This document shows positions 36,451 through 44,892 of a DNA stretch of 64,000 nt, one piece after another (position 1 is the stretch's first letter; every line of letters starts with the position of its first letter). The notes beneath the pieces were generated by a model, which was given only the letters and a program-made list of their open reading frames with translations, ran no database searches and was not told the origin of the DNA. The stretch covers positions 1-64,000 of the forward strand of contig DHKP01000009.1 of NCBI GenBank assembly GCA_002404865.1, written 5' to 3'. The stretch comes from Caryophanales bacterium UBA4691. GTDB taxonomy: Bacteria; Bacillota_I; Bacilli_A; RFN20; CAG-826. A program made the position numbers and the translations under genes.

Positions 36451-36830
36451 CAGGATACGCCGACGCCTTCGAGGCCTGCATATCCGACAACGGCACGGAA
36501 TTCTCGACGTTCTACGAGATAGAGTCCGCCGCGCCGGAGGGCAAGGTCCACGCTTTCTACGCCAGGCCGATGAGATCCGACGACAAAGCCGACTGCGAAA
36601 GGAACCACGGCATAGTGAGATACCTCTTCCCAAAGGGGAAATCGTTCGACCGCCTCGACCAGGGGACGGTGGACGGCGCCTTCGACAACGTCAATTCGCT
36701 GGTGAGGGAAGGCAAGGGCGACAGGACGCCGTACGAGCTCGCGGAACGCGCGCTCGGAAAGGGGTTCCTGGACGCCCTTGGCGTTAAGAAAATCGACAGG
36801 AGGAAGATCAGGCTCAAGCCTTTGATCTGA
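36451..36830 (+). mobile_element. IS30-family transposase fragment, C-terminal part
   Basis: Plus-strand frame from about 36447 reads C-I-S-D-N-G-T-E-F, the second Asp region of a DDE integrase core, then K-A-D-C-E-R-N-H-G-I-V-R-Y with the catalytic Glu, then T-P-Y-E-L-A-E and a stop at 36828-36830. This order is typical of IS30 transposases. The N-terminal half is missing. The fragment is far richer in G+C than its surroundings and uses other codons, so it came from a distant donor. It joins the ABC stub directly at its left edge. Confidence 0.8.
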
Positions 36831-37187
36831 GCTCTTGCCGAACGCGAGCCAATCGGGGTCAAAAACAGAAGCGAAACGCTTTCGCGATAACTTAGTCACA
36901 GGGATCGCGGATGCCCTTTCGGCTCGCCTAGATTTTCGCATTTCTGCCAAAAAAATACAAAAAATGACTAACTTATCGCGAAAAAGTTAAAGAATTTTCG
37001 CGAAGAACACTAAAGATGGCCATTTCTTATACTTTAGTTTATCAGGTGACCAGCCAAATATTTTACGCTTTTCCATGGGTAATTAGATTTAAAAGGAATG
37101 AGATTCTTTTACGTCCCCTATCGTTTTTTTAAATTTATCTCCTTTGCTATTGAAAAGGGTTCACTCTAAATTGGTGTCTTAAAGCAT
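36831..37187. other. 3' flank of the transposase fragment, then AT-rich DNA
   Basis: The first 130 bases keep the G+C-rich character of the element and hold one arm of the inverted repeat at 36881. After about 36950 the composition returns to the local norm. No gene is seen. Confidence 0.5.
36881..36982. repeat. 18-bp inverted repeat, IS-end-like
   Basis: TTCGCGATAACTTAGTCA at 36881-36898 faces TGACTAACTTATCGCGAA at 36965-36982, 17 of 18 positions complementary. One arm is in G+C-rich transposon DNA and the other at its edge. It may mark terminal repeats of the element or of a nested one. Confidence 0.55.
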
Positions 37188-37538
37188 ATGTGCCTTTCAG
37201 ATAATAAATACGTCAAAGTCGACATTCTCATCGGTGCGGAGGCTTTTGTCGACTTTGAAAAGAATAAATATGGGGAATTCTATGTCTCCTATAGATTGCA
37301 AACGTCTTCTAAGGTTATGAACTTGCAACCCTTGACATTATCTTCCATCCACAGAGCAGAGCCAGACAAAGAGAAACTTCTTGAAGCTCCATATGGATTA
37401 AAGATAATCGTTTTGATTCAAAGCTCTCTGCAATCTCAAATAAAAGTTTTTCTCAAAAAAGGTAAAACGATAAGCGCTTTAACAAAAGGCGATGATTTCT
37501 TTAAGAGAATCGATAAACTGATGTACAAACATCACTAA
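37188..37538 (+). CDS. hypothetical protein, 116 residues
   Basis: An open frame with protein-like composition (V-K-V-D-I-L-I-G-A-E-A-F-V-D-F-E, then L-K-I-I-V-L-I-Q). There is no ribosome binding site at the ATG and the frame is open a few codons further up, so it may be the end of a decayed gene. No family recognised. Confidence 0.35.
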   Translation: MCLSDNKYVKVDILIGAEAFVDFEKNKYGEFYVSYRLQTSSKVMNLQPLTLSSIHRAEPDKEKLLEAPYGLKIIVLIQSSLQSQIKVFLKKGKTISALTKGDDFFKRIDKLMYKHH

Positions 37539-37717
37539 ATCAGCGCCATTTTTAAAACAAAGACCCTTGTTGCAGTCTTGCCATTTGCTACGCATTTAAA
37601 TATTTCTACATTCTGTTTTTATTCGCTTGCTTCACTCTATAGTCTTCACATTTTTATGGTTGCAAAAATTCACTTCGACAGCAAGCTATGTTCGACATTA
37701 AAGGACACAATCAGGCT

Positions 37718-38164
37718 TTACATCGCATCATTAATTTTTTCTATCCCCGTAATCAAAGACTCATAGTCCTCTTTGGAAGTAAGGGCCACCCTTTCGGCGA
37801 ATACAGAAAGAAGGTTCAATTGCTGGTTTAATTTTTTATCATCAAAAAAGTAATATATTCCAGTAGAGGTTTTAGTCTTTTTGATTTTTCCGCGATAAAG
37901 GAGATCGAAAAGTAAAAACAAATGGTTCCCCGTTCTTGTGAGGGAAGAAAAATCTTTATTGCCATATAAAATCCAATCAATTGTCACGTGGTAACATTGA
38001 CACATACGGTCAAGAACATCAATTTGAGGAAAGATCGCCCCTTTTTCGTATTTGATTATCGACTGTTGAGAAATGCCTAGAAGATTATTCTTTTCCACGT
38101 CTTTCAATCTAATCCCACACTTTTCCCTGGCTTCTTTTAAGCGAACGTTCCAACCATTTGTCAT
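37718..38164 (-). CDS. XRE-family transcriptional regulator
   Basis: A 148-residue protein. The first 70 residues are a clear Cro/C1-type helix-turn-helix (L-K-E-A-R-E-K-C-G-I-R-L-K-D-V-E, G-I-S-Q-Q-S-I-I-K-Y-E-K-G, then the D-W-I-L-Y-G-N end found in phage-like repressors). The C-terminal half is helical and of unknown use. It is divergent from the toxin/immunity-like pair at 38271, with an operator-like repeat between, so it probably controls that pair or itself. Confidence 0.8.
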   Translation of the reverse strand: MTNGWNVRLKEAREKCGIRLKDVEKNNLLGISQQSIIKYEKGAIFPQIDVLDRMCQCYHVTIDWILYGNKDFSSLTRTGNHLFLLFDLLYRGKIKKTKTSTGIYYFFDDKKLNQQLNLLSVFAERVALTSKEDYESLITGIEKINDAM

Positions 38165-38220
38165 TATAAAATTATATCTTTCTTTAATTTATTATATATA
38201 TTAATGTTTTATATATTTTT

Positions 38221-38248
38221 TATCAAACAAAATGATATAGTTTTGATA
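38221..38248. promoter_or_regulatory. operator-like inverted repeat between divergent genes
   Basis: TATCAAA at 38221-38227 faces TTTGATA at 38242-38248 across 14 bases, in the 106-base gap between the XRE gene and the plus-strand pair. Confidence 0.4.
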
Positions 38249-38270
38249 GTTCTTAGAGGAGGTTAACAAT

Positions 38271-38810
38271 ATGCCTTATAAGTCAGGAGGTGGCGAACAC
38301 CTCCAATATTATGACGAAGAAACTGGAGAATACTCTGAAGAGAAAGCAAAAGCGTCAGCTGAAAAGGACAAAGCTAATCTTGTTTTATATTATTGGTATG
38401 GCATGGAATATCCGAATTTGATATTTCATTTCCCAAAATTTGGCGTCCACGACAAGGAATATTGCCAAACATTTGTTTATTTTTATCGCAAAAACGTAAA
38501 AGAAAAAACAATAGATTCGGCCAAATTAAAATATTTACTAATGCCGGACCCAAAAAAAGACAAAAGTAAATTTTTAATAAGTTTAGGATATTCCCTCTCG
38601 AATTATGATTCTTTAAAAAATGCTATTATTAATGGAACCGAGTGGGATGAACTTTCTTACAGCAAGCTCACGCCTTTCGGATTAACAGCAAAATGCAAAA
38701 CGATTTTAAAAGGAAAAATAGTAACCACCATTTGGGAACTCAATCAAAACTTTGATGTCAGATTGATTACTATGATTCCCGGAGGAGACAAAATATGGAA
38801 TTCAAAATAG
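38271..38810 (+). CDS. DUF6883-like protein, possible polymorphic-toxin end
   Basis: A 179-residue protein with AGGAGG eight bases before the ATG. The N-terminus (G-G-G-E-H-L-Q-Y-Y-D-E-E-T-G-E-Y) resembles linker stretches of phage head or secreted proteins. From about residue 85 it reads K-L-K-Y-L-L-M-P-D, then L-T-P-F-G-L-T-A-K-C-K-T-I-L-K-G and T-T-I-W-E-L-N, recalled as the DUF6883 pattern seen at the end of polymorphic toxins. The gene overlaps the next by 16 bases. The match is by memory and should be treated as tentative. Confidence 0.6.
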   Translation: MPYKSGGGEHLQYYDEETGEYSEEKAKASAEKDKANLVLYYWYGMEYPNLIFHFPKFGVHDKEYCQTFVYFYRKNVKEKTIDSAKLKYLLMPDPKKDKSKFLISLGYSLSNYDSLKNAIINGTEWDELSYSKLTPFGLTAKCKTILKGKIVTTIWELNQNFDVRLITMIPGGDKIWNSK

Positions 38811-39019
38811 GAACAGCGGTCAAAACAAAGGTTGAAAAGACGTTTGATAATGGGGTGGATGAGACGGTGACCCTTCCGATAGGTACGCTCGGAATCGTTT
38901 GTGAGGGAAAAGTGATAAAAGGAACAAATTGGTATCTTATAGAGCTAGCAGACGAGAGATTCCCCGATCCTACATTAGGTGTGTTTGATTATAAAGAAGA
39001 CGAGATTGAAAAAGAGTGA
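38795..39019 (+). CDS. DUF4926-like small protein, possible immunity protein
   Basis: A 74-residue protein, acidic at the end, with G-T-x-G-I-V then W-Y-L-I-E-L-A-D-E. It follows GGAGGAG and starts inside the preceding gene. DUF4926 proteins are often found beside DUF6883-type toxins and are taken as immunity proteins. The overlap implies coupled translation. Confidence 0.55.
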   Translation: MEFKIGTAVKTKVEKTFDNGVDETVTLPIGTLGIVCEGKVIKGTNWYLIELADERFPDPTLGVFDYKEDEIEKE

Positions 39020-39039
39020 GCGTCTGTATTGGTCATAAT

Positions 39040-39115
39040 CAATTTGTAGATATTGGGCGGTCGAATTTGTAGGTTTCCGCCGGTCACATATAATCGCCTC
39101 GAAAAGGAGGCAACA
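39040..39115 (+). mobile_element. possible IS21-type left end with orphan promoter and RBS
   Basis: Two direct repeats, AATTTGTAG followed by a GGCGGTC or GCCGGTC end, are followed by TTGTAG (39067-39072), 16 bases, TATAAT (39089-39094) and GGAGG (39106-39110). No gene follows the ribosome binding site. Repeated ends of this kind with an outward promoter recall IS21-family elements. The rest of the element is absent. Confidence 0.3.
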
Positions 39116-39306
39116 CATCTACCAAAAGGACGTCATATAAACGATAGATTACACGATGGCAAAAGAAGGGTTCATCATATATAGTCTCAATTACCCTTTG
39201 GCCCAGAAGCGAAGTTTTTAGAAATCCGCCGCTCACTCGTAATAGGAGTCATCGCGTCAAGGCTAATTTGTGGGCCATAAAGCCCCGTACTCCTCTTTAA
39301 AGTTTT

Positions 39307-39357
39307 TCAATCCACTAAGAGGAAGACCAGGATCATCACGATTGACGTGACGTCCAT
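39307..39357 (-). CDS. 16-residue second copy of the toxin-like peptide
   Basis: The ATG at 39357 follows AAAGGAG as in copy 1 and the first ten residues MDVTSIVMIL are identical. Two codons are missing in the leucine run, and a TGA stops the frame after V-D, so the charged tail is lost. The leader forms CCCC/GGGG pairing across the ribosome binding site. This copy is probably dead or a decoy. Confidence 0.4.
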   Translation of the reverse strand: MDVTSIVMILVFLLVD

Positions 39358-39518
39358 CCCCGACTCTCCTTTCTCGCCATTCTCCCCGGGGAAATGTTTT
39401 TGAGTTCGCATAAATGCTCCCTCACTTATCTATAGTCATGTTTTTATTGTTTTTACCAAAAAATTTCTGAAATTTTGATTTTTCTTCAAAAGAAAATATC
39501 AGAAAGGCAAACCCCAAT

Positions 39519-39555
39519 CAAAAAGCCCCTTCTCCTGTCTTCGGGGTTGGGGCTT
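39519..39555 (-). terminator. terminator of the ABC exporter operon
   Basis: On the minus strand AAGCCCC pairs with GGGGCTT and is followed by TTTGATT, 24 bases after the stop of the exporter gene. Confidence 0.75.
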
Positions 39556-39578
39556 GTGTCTATGAACTAAGATTGCTA

Positions 39579-41558
39579 TTAATCCTCGAGTTCTTTCGTG
39601 GAACCCGTATAGAGTTGATAATACTTTCCTTTTTTCGCCATGAGGTCATCGTGGGAGCCACGCTCAATGATTCTTCCTTGGTCAAGAACCATAATGACAT
39701 CACTATTTTGAACAGTGGAAAGGCGATGCGCGATAACAAAGACGGTTCTTCCTTTCATAATCGCATCCATTCCTTCTTGTACCATCTTTTCCGTATGACT
39801 ATCAATAGAGGAAGTCGCCTCATCAAGAATCATCGCAGGAGGATCCGCCACTGCCGCTCGAGCAATTGCGATTAATTGCCTTTGCCCTTGCGATAAAGAA
39901 GCTCCGCCATTCGTAAGAACAGTGTCATAGCCTTTTGGGAGCAAACGAATGAAGGAATCCGCGTTAGCGAGTTTCGCTGCTTTTTCCACTTCTTCGTCAG
40001 TTGCTTCCAAATTGCCAAAGCGGATGTTTTCTCTAACGGTTCCTGTGAATAGTTTCGTGTCTTGGAGAACCATTCCAAGCGATCTTCTCAAATCAGATTT
40101 TTTGATCTTGTTGATATTGATGTCGTCGTAGCGGACTTTTCCGTCTTCAATATCGTAGAAACGGTTAATCAAATTCGTAATGGTCGTTTTGCCAGCCCCT
40201 GTAGGACCGACAAAGGCAATCTTTTGCCCAGGTTCAGCGTAAAGAGTAATGTCATGGAGGACGATTTTATCCGGCGAATAGCCAAAGTCTACGTGATCCA
40301 TAGTGATCTTCCCTTTTAGCCAGGTATAGGTTACCGTTCCATTGCCATGTGGATGCTTCCATGCCCATTTTCCCGTTCTTTCTTTCACTTCGATTGGGTT
40401 ACCATTTGCGTCTTCTTTTGCATTCACAAGCTCTACGTAACCATCGTCTTTTTCCTTAGGGGTATCAATCATTTCAAAAATTCTTGTAGCGCCCGCTAAA
40501 GCGAGAGCGACGACGTTAAACTGCTGAGAGATTTGTCCGATTGGTTGCACGAAATTCTTTGAGAAAGAGAGGAAGCTAATGATGGTGTCTACCCCTACAA
40601 TCATTGGGCCAAACAAACTAAGCGAAGTAAAGCCGTTTATCGTCCATAATCCTCCGATTAAGCTAATGATGACGTATTGTAAGTTCCCAAGCTGGTTCAC
40701 CGTTGGCATCAAAACATTGCCAAAGCGGTTTGCCTTCGTGGCGAAAGTGAATAAGTTATCATTCAGCTTATCAAACCCTTCCACGTTGCGGTTTTCGTAA
40801 TTGAATACCTTAATGACTTTTTGCCCCGTGGTCATTTCTTCGATATAGCCATTCGCTTTGCCTAAGGCAATTTGCTGAGAAACAAAGTAACGAGCGCTCA
40901 TTTTCGCGTAGTACTTGCTCACAAAGAAAATTAGGATGGCGAAAGCGACGACAACAAGCGTTAAATAGACGTCAGTCATCAGCATCATAACCAAATAAAC
41001 GATCATGCTGACAAAGCAAGAAAGCATCATAGGGAGGCAGCGCGAGAGCATTTCTCTAAGTGCATCGACGTCGTTAGTGAAAACGCTCATGATGTCACCA
41101 TGGGTTCTCGTATCAAAATAGGACACTGGTAGCTCTTGCATATGTTCGAATAATTCATCGCGAATCCGCTTTTGGACGCCTTGGCCAATCCGCGACATCA
41201 AATAGTTATAGAAATAAGCGGAAATGACGCCGAGTAAATAGATTCCGACCATGACGAGAAGAATCGTTCCGAAATTCATCCCTAAATATTCGACTGTCCA
41301 AAAATCTTCTACTGGACGAAGCGTTTTCCCATCCCCTATCGTTACGTATTGCCCAACCACGATTTTGCCAATGAAGTAGCTTCCGATGGCGCTGCTACTC
41401 GTGCTTAATAGTACAAACAAAGCAACGAGGAAGAACTCGCCTGGATAATATCGAAAAACGTATTTTAGTAAGCGAAGCACCGCGCCAAATTTTGCGCGTT
41501 TGCTAACAGGAGCCATATTCCTCCCGCCTTTCATCGCTCTCATATTAGGACCTGGCAT
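39579..41558 (-). CDS. ABC exporter half, canonical ATPase site
   Basis: About 659 residues. A six-helix membrane domain lies in the first 350 residues and a nucleotide-binding domain follows, with Walker A G-P-T-G-A-G-K-T, signature L-S-Q-G-Q and Walker B I-L-D-E with the catalytic Glu. The start at 41558 follows GGAGGAGGTGAT and overlaps the previous gene by 14 bases; the frame's earlier start at 41612 has no support. With the gene at 41545 it forms a heterodimer of the multidrug type (BmrCD, LmrCD class). An insert of about 40 residues precedes the nucleotide domain. The substrate is likely a drug, lipid or peptide. Confidence 0.85.
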   Translation of the reverse strand: MPGPNMRAMKGGRNMAPVSKRAKFGAVLRLLKYVFRYYPGEFFLVALFVLLSTSSSAIGSYFIGKIVVGQYVTIGDGKTLRPVEDFWTVEYLGMNFGTILLVMVGIYLLGVISAYFYNYLMSRIGQGVQKRIRDELFEHMQELPVSYFDTRTHGDIMSVFTNDVDALREMLSRCLPMMLSCFVSMIVYLVMMLMTDVYLTLVVVAFAILIFFVSKYYAKMSARYFVSQQIALGKANGYIEEMTTGQKVIKVFNYENRNVEGFDKLNDNLFTFATKANRFGNVLMPTVNQLGNLQYVIISLIGGLWTINGFTSLSLFGPMIVGVDTIISFLSFSKNFVQPIGQISQQFNVVALALAGATRIFEMIDTPKEKDDGYVELVNAKEDANGNPIEVKERTGKWAWKHPHGNGTVTYTWLKGKITMDHVDFGYSPDKIVLHDITLYAEPGQKIAFVGPTGAGKTTITNLINRFYDIEDGKVRYDDININKIKKSDLRRSLGMVLQDTKLFTGTVRENIRFGNLEATDEEVEKAAKLANADSFIRLLPKGYDTVLTNGGASLSQGQRQLIAIARAAVADPPAMILDEATSSIDSHTEKMVQEGMDAIMKGRTVFVIAHRLSTVQNSDVIMVLDQGRIIERGSHDDLMAKKGKYYQLYTGSTKELED

Positions 41559-43335
41559 CGAAATCACCTCCTCCACCGAGTTGAGAGTCAAATAGACTCT
41601 TGTATATGTCACAATTCTTCAATAGCTCTTCGTTATTACCTTTTGCGACGATTCTCCCATGATCCATGACAACAATCTGGTCACAGTCTTTAATGGAAAG
41701 AACGCGTTGAGAAATAATAATTTTCGTAATGTCTTTGCGTGTAGAAGATAGCCCGCTTCGAATCAAGGAATCCGTATGGGTGTCGCAAGCACTTGTAGAA
41801 TCATCGAGAATCAATATCTTTGGATTCTTCAATAAGGCACGCGCGATGCATAAGCGCTGCTTTTGCCCGCCAGAAACGTTTGTTCCGCCTTCATCGAGCA
41901 TGGTGTCTAGCCCCTTTGGAAAATCATGAAGAAAGCCGCTTGCTTGCGCCAAATCGCAAGCAGCCCAAATTTCTTCATCGGTTGCGTCTTTATTACCCCA
42001 TTTTAAATTGTCGCGAATCGTACCAGTAAAGAGGGTATTTTTTTGTAACACGACCGCGACTGAATCACGCAAATTCACCAAATCATAATCTTTGACGTTA
42101 TGATTAGCGACATCCACCTCGCCCTTCTCTACGTCATAAAGACGGGCAATAAGAGAGACAAGCGTTGTCTTGCTTGAGCCAGTCGAGCCGATTATGCCTA
42201 ACGTAGAACCAGAAGGGATATCCAAATTGATATCGTTCAACACTGGCTTTCCTTTCACGTAGGAGAAAGTGACGTTTTTAAAAGAAATCTCACCATTATC
42301 AATATTTTTTAAAGCGTTTTGCGGAGATTTAATATCCGGTTCCTCATCTAGGATTTCATTCGCGCGTTCGACGCTATTGCGGGCAATGGTAATCATGACG
42401 TAAACCATTGAAATCAGCATGAGAGAATTAAAAATCATGAAGACATAGGTAAATAAGCTCGTTAAATCAGCGGTGCCCATAATAGAACCGCCGCTATTGA
42501 CAATGAGTGTCGCTCCAAAATACGCAATTAAAATCAACGCGGCATCAATGGCCAAATTCATAATTGGGCTATTGAAGGCCAAAATGCGTTCGGCGAAAGT
42601 GAATTTCTTATAAATAAAATCAGAGACTTTATTGAATTTCGCTTTTTGAAGGTCTTCGCGGTCAAAAGCTTTAATAACGCGAATCCCGTCCACATCTTCT
42701 TGGACGCTTTGATTCAGTTCATCGTATTTGTTGAATACTTCAACGAACGTTGGATGAACTTTTTTTGCGATAAACAAAAGAAGGAAAAGAATAATCGGAG
42801 TAATGACAAGGAATATCCAAGCGACTCGCCACTCTGTGATAAAGCACATAATTAGAGAAAAGACCATAAGTAACGGCGCCCTAACAACAGCGCGAATCGC
42901 CATTTGGAAAGCGTTTTGTATGTTTGTAACGTCTGTTGTCAAACGAGTCACAATCGAAGCGGTCGAAAATTTGTCTATGTTACTAAAAGAATAACGCTGG
43001 ACCGTTTCATACATTGCTTTGCGGAGATTTCTTCCTAAGCCAGCACTCGCGCTTGCCGCCCAATAGCCAGCCATAATGCCAGTGAAAGAAGCGACAAGAA
43101 CTAATAGAGCGATGATACCGCAATAAAGATAGATACCTTGGATGTCGCTTTCGTTAATCGCAGACACAAGATATTTCATCATGAATGCCACCAAAACTTC
43201 GCAAATACTTTCCAAAATGACGTAAATCCAAGCAAAAACGGTATCTTTTTTGTAATTTCCAATGAAATGCAGGATTTTTTTAAAGGAATGCCCCGTTGCG
43301 AGCATTTCTTGTTTCTTGTTTTTGATTTTACTCAT
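41545..43335 (-). CDS. ABC exporter half, degenerate ATPase site
   Basis: A 596-residue half-transporter with a six-helix membrane domain and a C-terminal nucleotide-binding domain. The Walker A motif is G-S-T-G-S-S-K-T at 383-390 with Ser388 in place of Gly. The Walker B ends L-D-D with Asp512 in place of the catalytic Glu. The signature V-S-G-G-Q is canonical. Such asymmetry is the hallmark of heterodimeric exporters, in which one of two ATP sites does not turn over. It overlaps the MarR gene by eight bases, so all three genes form one operon. Confidence 0.85.
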   Translation of the reverse strand: MSKIKNKKQEMLATGHSFKKILHFIGNYKKDTVFAWIYVILESICEVLVAFMMKYLVSAINESDIQGIYLYCGIIALLVLVASFTGIMAGYWAASASAGLGRNLRKAMYETVQRYSFSNIDKFSTASIVTRLTTDVTNIQNAFQMAIRAVVRAPLLMVFSLIMCFITEWRVAWIFLVITPIILFLLLFIAKKVHPTFVEVFNKYDELNQSVQEDVDGIRVIKAFDREDLQKAKFNKVSDFIYKKFTFAERILAFNSPIMNLAIDAALILIAYFGATLIVNSGGSIMGTADLTSLFTYVFMIFNSLMLISMVYVMITIARNSVERANEILDEEPDIKSPQNALKNIDNGEISFKNVTFSYVKGKPVLNDINLDIPSGSTLGIIGSTGSSKTTLVSLIARLYDVEKGEVDVANHNVKDYDLVNLRDSVAVVLQKNTLFTGTIRDNLKWGNKDATDEEIWAACDLAQASGFLHDFPKGLDTMLDEGGTNVSGGQKQRLCIARALLKNPKILILDDSTSACDTHTDSLIRSGLSSTRKDITKIIISQRVLSIKDCDQIVVMDHGRIVAKGNNEELLKNCDIYKSLFDSQLGGGGDFDARS

Positions 43336-43768
43336 AACTACCTCCTACGTTTTTCTTCACTTGTTCGCATACGCGCAAAAACGTTTGTTTATCTTCTTCG
43401 CTAATCCCTTTCTCGATAGTAGGAACAAGCGTCTTGTAGAGATCTTCAAATTCCTTATTCGCCTTTTCCCCAAGTTCCGTCAAGAGAATGATTTTCTTTC
43501 TTTTGTCTTTTGGGTCTAGTTTGACATTTAGATAGCCTTTTCTCACTAACTTAGCAATCGCTTGGCTCACTGTCGCTTTTTGAAGGTGAAAATTTCCCAT
43601 GATGTCACTCGCGTACAAAGATCCGTGATGAGAGATATAGCCGACGACAATCCCTTCAATCCCCGTCAAATGGTTGGGGAGATGCAAACTCATGTAACGA
43701 TCTAGGAACACTTTGATGTCATGATTTGTGTTTCTGATTGCGGTTCCAATTTCGTTTTCTTTTTTCAT
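43328..43768 (-). CDS. MarR-family regulator
   Basis: A 146-residue winged-helix protein with the MarR order: helices for dimer contact, recognition region H-L-Q-K-A-T-V-S-Q-A-I-A-K-L-V and a wing D-P-K-D-K-R-K-K-I. It is the first gene of the exporter operon and has a good operator just upstream, so it should repress itself and the pump until a ligand binds. Confidence 0.85.
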   Translation of the reverse strand: MKKENEIGTAIRNTNHDIKVFLDRYMSLHLPNHLTGIEGIVVGYISHHGSLYASDIMGNFHLQKATVSQAIAKLVRKGYLNVKLDPKDKRKKIILLTELGEKANKEFEDLYKTLVPTIEKGISEEDKQTFLRVCEQVKKNVGGSYE

Positions 43769-43773
43769 AATTC

Positions 43774-43816
43774 GTTCGGTAGCGAACTATTGTAATAAGA
43801 GCAAAGCAAAATGCAA
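43774..43816 (-). promoter_or_regulatory. marR promoter and operator
   Basis: On the minus strand TTGCAT (43811-43816), 16 bases, TACAAT (43789-43794), and then the inverted repeat GTTCG-CTAC-CGAAC at 43774-43787 lying right on the start of transcription. The leader would be about a dozen bases long and without a Shine-Dalgarno sequence. Confidence 0.6.
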
Positions 43817-43827
43817 GAAGAAACTGA

Positions 43828-44802
43828 TTACAAAACACCGCGTGTTTCTATGCTATGAAAAATCTTATCCAAATCTTCTTTTGTTCTCGCGTTAGAGGAA
43901 ATCGCTTCGCGGATTCTTTTATATCCTCTGAAACCCGTAAAGAAATGAGGAGCGATGCCCCGAAGTTGCATAATCGCAAGTCTTTCCCCTTCGTAGTTAA
44001 TTAGTTTCGTAGAGAATTCTTTTGCCCAATGGACCGCTTCTAAAACGCTAGGAGCAGGATTAATTGAGCCATGCTCTAAATAATCATTGATGTCTTTGAT
44101 TAAGTTAGGTCGGCCGACCGCTCCACGCGCTACCATCACTAGTGTTGCGCCAGTGATATCCATAGCTTTCTTCGCGTCGAGTGGCGAAAAGATATCCCCA
44201 CTAATTGCGAAAGGAACGTTCACATGTTCGTTTAGGGCGCGAATCGCCTCGTAATCAGCGTGCCCACTATACATTTGTTTGCTCGTTCTAGCGTGAACGG
44301 TGAACATCGCTACCCCAGCGTCTTCTAAAAGTTTAGCGACCGTAAAAACATTGATGGAATTTTCATCCCATCCCAAACGGATTTTTGCCGTAACAGGCTT
44401 ATGGGATGTTTCCACCATCGCTCGAACATAACGATACAAAGTGTCTGGCGATTTTAACATCGCACTGCCAGCGCCGGTTTTCGTTACTTTATTTACAGGG
44501 CATCCTAAATTCAAATCCAAAATGTCGTAATCAGCGTTATTTTCAAGAATAGAGATGGCTTTTTTAGAAATAGCGATATCGCTTCCGAATAATTGCAAAC
44601 CAACAGGTCTATCAATGGAAGAGGTCGCAAAATATTCGTAAGTCCTTTTGTTCCCGTAACTCAACCCGCAATCGCTAATCATCTCGCTATAGGAAAGAGC
44701 GACTCCAAAAGGCTTCATGAATTCCCGATAAGGGAGGGAAGTAATTCCCGCCATCGGGCCTAGAATCACTTTGCCTTTAATTTCTAATCCGCCAATATTC
44801 AT
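43828..44802 (-). CDS. dusB: tRNA-dihydrouridine synthase
   Basis: About 324 residues from the ATG at 44802 that opens M-N-I-G-G; the longer frame to 44871 adds an unlikely tail. The flavin barrel shows A-G-I-T-S-L-P-Y-R-E, N-L-G-C-P-V-N-K and H-A-R-T, with catalytic Cys in the C-P-V motif. It reduces uridines in tRNA to dihydrouridine using FMN. Position after ftsH is the order seen in Bacillus. Which Dus subfamily is from context; the length and motif fit DusB. Confidence 0.85.
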   Translation of the reverse strand: MNIGGLEIKGKVILGPMAGITSLPYREFMKPFGVALSYSEMISDCGLSYGNKRTYEYFATSSIDRPVGLQLFGSDIAISKKAISILENNADYDILDLNLGCPVNKVTKTGAGSAMLKSPDTLYRYVRAMVETSHKPVTAKIRLGWDENSINVFTVAKLLEDAGVAMFTVHARTSKQMYSGHADYEAIRALNEHVNVPFAISGDIFSPLDAKKAMDITGATLVMVARGAVGRPNLIKDINDYLEHGSINPAPSVLEAVHWAKEFSTKLINYEGERLAIMQLRGIAPHFFTGFRGYKRIREAISSNARTKEDLDKIFHSIETRGVL

Positions 44803-44892
44803 CGCGCCGCTTATTCTACTCTTTCTATAAAAACGAAAAAAGTTACAAAGAGCGGATGTCATATTTGACATTGCTCTTTATAACTTCTATCA

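Larger units (their letters stand above)
39304..39651. repeat. duplicated segment, copy 2
   Basis: The counterpart of 36098-36450. Here the ABC gene it belongs to is intact. The toxin-like ORF is shorter, and the convergent terminator of copy 1 has no counterpart. Confidence 0.75.

Noticed and set aside
36378..36950. A 190-codon minus-strand frame
   Set aside because: Its C-terminus is the stub of the ABC gene and the rest is the reverse complement of an IS30 transposase fragment; it is a chance open frame in G+C-rich DNA.
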